The position numbers and the translations under genes were made by a program. The notes beneath the pieces were generated by a model. That model saw only the letters and a program-made list of their open reading frames with translations. It was not told where the DNA came from and did not search any database. Below are positions 61,333-64,000 of a stretch of DNA of 64,000 nucleotides, in pieces. Positions within the stretch are counted from its first letter, which is position 1, and each line of letters starts with the position of its first letter. This stretch comes from Flavobacterium psychrotolerans (GTDB taxonomy: Bacteria > Bacteroidota > Bacteroidia > Flavobacteriales > Flavobacteriaceae): NCBI RefSeq assembly GCF_003097635.1, contig NZ_QCZI01000006.1, positions 62,001 through 126,000 of the forward strand. The letters run 5' to 3'.

Positions 61333-62062
61333 TTTTACTATTTTTTAAGTGTATTTTTTTACTTTAATTAGAGTGATTATCTATAATTAGAATAATGTCG
61401 ACAAATTTAAAAAAAAGAAATAGAGAATTCAATTTTATTATTCAGTTTTATACGATAACCAAACCGTTTTTACGGTGCTTAACCGCTCCTGTTTACTTAT
61501 TTATGCTTTTGTCATTGCTTTTTTATTTTGCTTTTTTTACGTTTTAAATGCTGTTCCTTGAAGTATTGATCCTGTTTTGTTTTTTTGTTAATTTGTAATT
61601 GTTTTGATAGTAATAGTATATTTTTTACTGGTATAATTTAAAATAATTTCTTTAAAATATATTTATTAATAATACTTACAGCATATTTTTTTAAAAATTA
61701 ATAGGGTTTCACTCTTCGTTATTTGAAATTTTTTTTGTGGGAAGGGCATTGATTTCATTAATATAATTCAGTGAAATACTACGATATCCAAAAAACAGAG
61801 ACTCTCTTTTTTGAGTTGTAATTTAGCTGGAATGTGATATAAGTTTTTGATAATCCAATTAATTTATAGGAATGTATTATTAATTTTTTTGGAATCTGTT
61901 TTTGTTAATAACTTCCCAGATATTCTTCCCTAAAAAATCCTAAATTTGAAATTCATTTTTTTTAATTGTTATAAATTTTAAAGTGTTTAAAACCAGTTAA
62001 ATAAACAGCCAGAATCTATTTGGTTTTGGATCCCTGTCTTGGCAGGGCTGGGGGTAAGGCTT
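61333..62062. other. 730-base gap between leuC and dnaE
   Basis: No gene with coding character was found. It contains the leuC promoter (61402-61432), a palindrome ACCGTAAAAACGGT (about 61462-61475) upstream of it, and T-rich plus-strand sequence. Close to dnaE, a hairpin CCCTG-TCTTGG-CAGGG (about 62035-62050) precedes the ATG. A leader or antitermination signal for the leu cluster is possible. No leucine-rich leader peptide was seen. Confidence 0.4.
61402..61432 (-). promoter_or_regulatory. leuC promoter
   Basis: Minus strand TTG at 61432-61430, 20 bases, then TAAATTTG at 61409-61402, about 70 bases before the leuC ATG. Confidence 0.6.
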
Positions 62063-64000
62063 ATGTATTTAATTTTCGATACCGAAACTACTGGATTACC
62101 CAAACGTTGGGATGCGCCAATAACCGATACCAACAATTGGCCTCGATGCATTCAAATTGCATGGCAGTTGCACGACGAAATGGGAAAACTCATCGAGCAT
62201 CAAGACTATTTGGTCAAACCGGAGGGTTTCAACATTCCATATGATGCGGAGCGGATTCACGGAATTTCTACAGAATTAGCAGAGGCTGATGGAATTTCTT
62301 TAAGTGAAGTTTTAGAAAAATTCAATATTGCATTAGGCAAAGCCAAATATATTGTGGGTCAAAACTTAGGTTTTGACATCAATATTATGGGGTGTGAATT
62401 TCACCGATTTGGAGTGGATTCTCCCATGGCTTCAATGCCAATTTTAGATACCTGTACAGAAGTTACTGCGTCCTTATTGCGATTGCCTGGTGGTCGTGGC
62501 GGAAAATTTAAATTGCCAACGCTAACCGAATTGCACCAATATCTTTTCAATGTTCCTTTTGGGGAGGCACATAATGCCACGGCAGATGTTGAGGCAACAA
62601 CCCGTTGTTTTTTTGAATTAATTCGGACTGGAGTTTTTACCAAAAAGGAGCTTGAAGTGGAGCAGGAGTATTTTGAGGATTTCCAGTTAAAAAATCCGAG
62701 GGAAATCCAGCTCATCGGATTAAAACACATCAATCTAAAAGAGGCTTCCGATAAAATCCGCCAGCAATTTGGAGAAAAGCAAACTGCCCCAATTTCAAAG
62801 GCGGCACTTTCGGAAAACAAACAAATTCTCATTGATACCGATTTTGTGCATTTACATAACCACACGCAGTTTTCGGTTTTGCAATCCACCATTAGCGTTG
62901 CGGCTTTGGTTAAAGCAGCGGCACAACAAAAGATGCCTGCCGTTGCCATGACCGATCATGCGAATTTAATGGGTGCTTTTCATTTTGTTCGGGATGTACT
63001 AAATCACAACAAGTCGATGGAAGCCAAAAACAAGGATGCCGTCGAGAAAGGGGAAACACCAACGGAAGTCACCATGAAACCTATTGTGGGCTGCGAATTC
63101 TTTGTTTGCGAAAATCACAAAGACAAATCTCGAAAAGACAATGGTTACCAAATAGTGCTTTTGGCAAAAAACAAAAAAGGCTACCACAATTTGGCAAAAA
63201 TGTCGTCAATTGCCTATACCGAGGGATTTTACTATGTGCCCAGAATCGACAAAAATGTAATTCAAAAATACAAAGAAGATGTCATCGTTTTGTCGGGAAA
63301 TCTCTATGGTGAAATCCCGAATAAAATTTTAAATCTTGGAGAAAACCAAGCCGAGGAAGCTTTGCTTTGGTGGAAACAAGAATTTGGAGAAGATTTTTAT
63401 ATCGAGGTGATGCGTCACAACCAAGAAGACGAAAATCGGGTAAACGAAGGATTGATTTCTTTGGCACGAAAACACGATGTCAAGATTATTGCGACCAATA
63501 ACACTTTTTATATTGATAAAGACAATGCCAATGCGCATGATATTTTATTGTGTGTAAAAGAGGGTGAAAAGCAATCTACACCAATAGGTCGTGGTCGAGG
63601 GTATCGTTTTGGCTTACCTAATCAGGAATATTATTTCAAGTCGGGAGACGAGATGAAAAAAATCTTTAACGATTTGCCGGAAGCGATTTCGAACATTTCG
63701 GAGATTGTGGATAAAATTGAGATTTACAATTTGGCAAGAGAAGTTTTGTTGCCAAAATTTGAAATCCCGGTAGAATTTAATGATCCAGAAGATGAAAAAG
63801 ATGGTGGAGTAAGAGGGGAAAATGCGTATTTGAGACATCTTACTTTTGAAGGAGCCCACAGACGCTACAAAGAAATTACGCCAGAAATCCAGGAAAGATT
63901 GGATTTTGAGCTGTTAACTATTTCGAATTCAGGTTATCCTGGGTATTTTTTGATTGTACAGGATTTAATCGCCGAGGCGAGAAGCATGGGTGTATCTGTA
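62063..64000 (+). CDS. dnaE: DNA polymerase III alpha subunit with N-terminal exonuclease domain (partial)
   Basis: Open from ATG 62063 to the window end (646 codons so far); the rest of the polymerase lies outside. The N-terminal part is a DnaQ-like 3'-5' exonuclease: IFDTETTGLP (4-13, DxE), GQNLGFDINIM near 97, and HNATADVEATTRCFF near 173. A PHP domain begins near 261 with FVHLHNHTQFSVLQ and DHANLMG. The central blocks LLPKFEIP and GYPGYFLIVQDLI belong to the polymerase region. This exonuclease-fused DnaE is typical of Bacteroidota as known from related genomes. It is the replicative polymerase. Confidence 0.93.
   Translation, partial: MYLIFDTETTGLPKRWDAPITDTNNWPRCIQIAWQLHDEMGKLIEHQDYLVKPEGFNIPYDAERIHGISTELAEADGISLSEVLEKFNIALGKAKYIVGQNLGFDINIMGCEFHRFGVDSPMASMPILDTCTEVTASLLRLPGGRGGKFKLPTLTELHQYLFNVPFGEAHNATADVEATTRCFFELIRTGVFTKKELEVEQEYFEDFQLKNPREIQLIGLKHINLKEASDKIRQQFGEKQTAPISKAALSENKQILIDTDFVHLHNHTQFSVLQSTISVAALVKAAAQQKMPAVAMTDHANLMGAFHFVRDVLNHNKSMEAKNKDAVEKGETPTEVTMKPIVGCEFFVCENHKDKSRKDNGYQIVLLAKNKKGYHNLAKMSSIAYTEGFYYVPRIDKNVIQKYKEDVIVLSGNLYGEIPNKILNLGENQAEEALLWWKQEFGEDFYIEVMRHNQEDENRVNEGLISLARKHDVKIIATNNTFYIDKDNANAHDILLCVKEGEKQSTPIGRGRGYRFGLPNQEYYFKSGDEMKKIFNDLPEAISNISEIVDKIEIYNLAREVLLPKFEIPVEFNDPEDEKDGGVRGENAYLRHLTFEGAHRRYKEITPEIQERLDFELLTISNSGYPGYFLIVQDLIAEARSMGVSV

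Overview
The window looks like a piece of a Flavobacterium-type chromosome (Bacteroidota, Flavobacteriaceae). The evidence is AT-rich DNA, promoters of the form TTG-N17-23-TAnnTTTG, type IX secretion sorting domains, DUF4271 and DUF4296 proteins, a SusC-like TonB receptor, an S16 protein with a long Ala/Glu tail, and a DnaE polymerase with a fused N-terminal exonuclease.

Layout. 1-8230: TCA-cycle genes sucA and sucB, a small retropepsin-like protein, tatD, a phospholipid-type acyltransferase and a type I asparaginase. 8288-8372: tRNA-Ser(GGA). 8359-22232: a genomic island of about 13.9 kb inserted in the 3' end of that tRNA gene, bounded by a perfect 16-bp direct repeat. It carries a tyrosine integrase and an excisionase-like HTH protein at the right end and a complete type I restriction-modification locus (hsdM, hsdS, hsdR). 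Extra genes lie between hsdS and hsdR: a DUF3800 protein, a possible partner of it, an orphan coiled-coil protein and a PD-(D/E)XK-like protein. An ASCH-like gene and one orphan gene sit toward the left end. 22356-30204: chromosomal genes again (hemD, DUF4271, a dolichol-phosphate-mannose-type glycosyltransferase, dihydroorotase, a DUF4296 lipoprotein, an epimerase, tyrS, a LuxE-like acyltransferase). 30236-31526: two T9SS-sorted proteins. 31633-43863: a phosphate-starvation locus made of a beta-helix lipoprotein, a TonB receptor, a PhoB/PhoR-like pair, a phosphate-selective porin-like protein, pstS, pstC, pstA, pstB and phoU. 43944-55794: housekeeping genes (glycosyltransferase, trmB, LysE-type exporter, MGMT-like protein, thioredoxin-like protein, mrp, nifU-like, ferredoxin, acyl-CoA dehydrogenase, tRNA methyltransferase, rimM, rpsP, lipoprotein, RRM protein). 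55906-61332: the leuC-leuD-GNAT-cimA-like-leuB cluster. 62063 to the window end: dnaE, cut off by the window.

The most notable signal is in the island. hsdS is split by a run of 13 AG dinucleotides (minus strand). The two halves belong to one 424-residue two-TRD specificity subunit that is restored when the repeat number is a multiple of three. The present allele makes only the first half. This looks like a phase- or specificity-variable type I system. Between hsdS and hsdR the extra genes are bordered by copies of the hsdS 3' end and of the hsdR 5' end, which suggests an insertion hot spot.

The phosphate locus appears to form one functional unit: outer-membrane uptake (porin and TonB receptor), periplasmic binding (PstS), the ABC transporter (PstCAB), signalling (PhoU, PhoR, PhoB) and a surface lipoprotein. 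Three of its upstream regions carry TTAAC-type hexamers spaced 11 bp apart. All functional calls rest on reading the sequence and on family knowledge; no database search was run.
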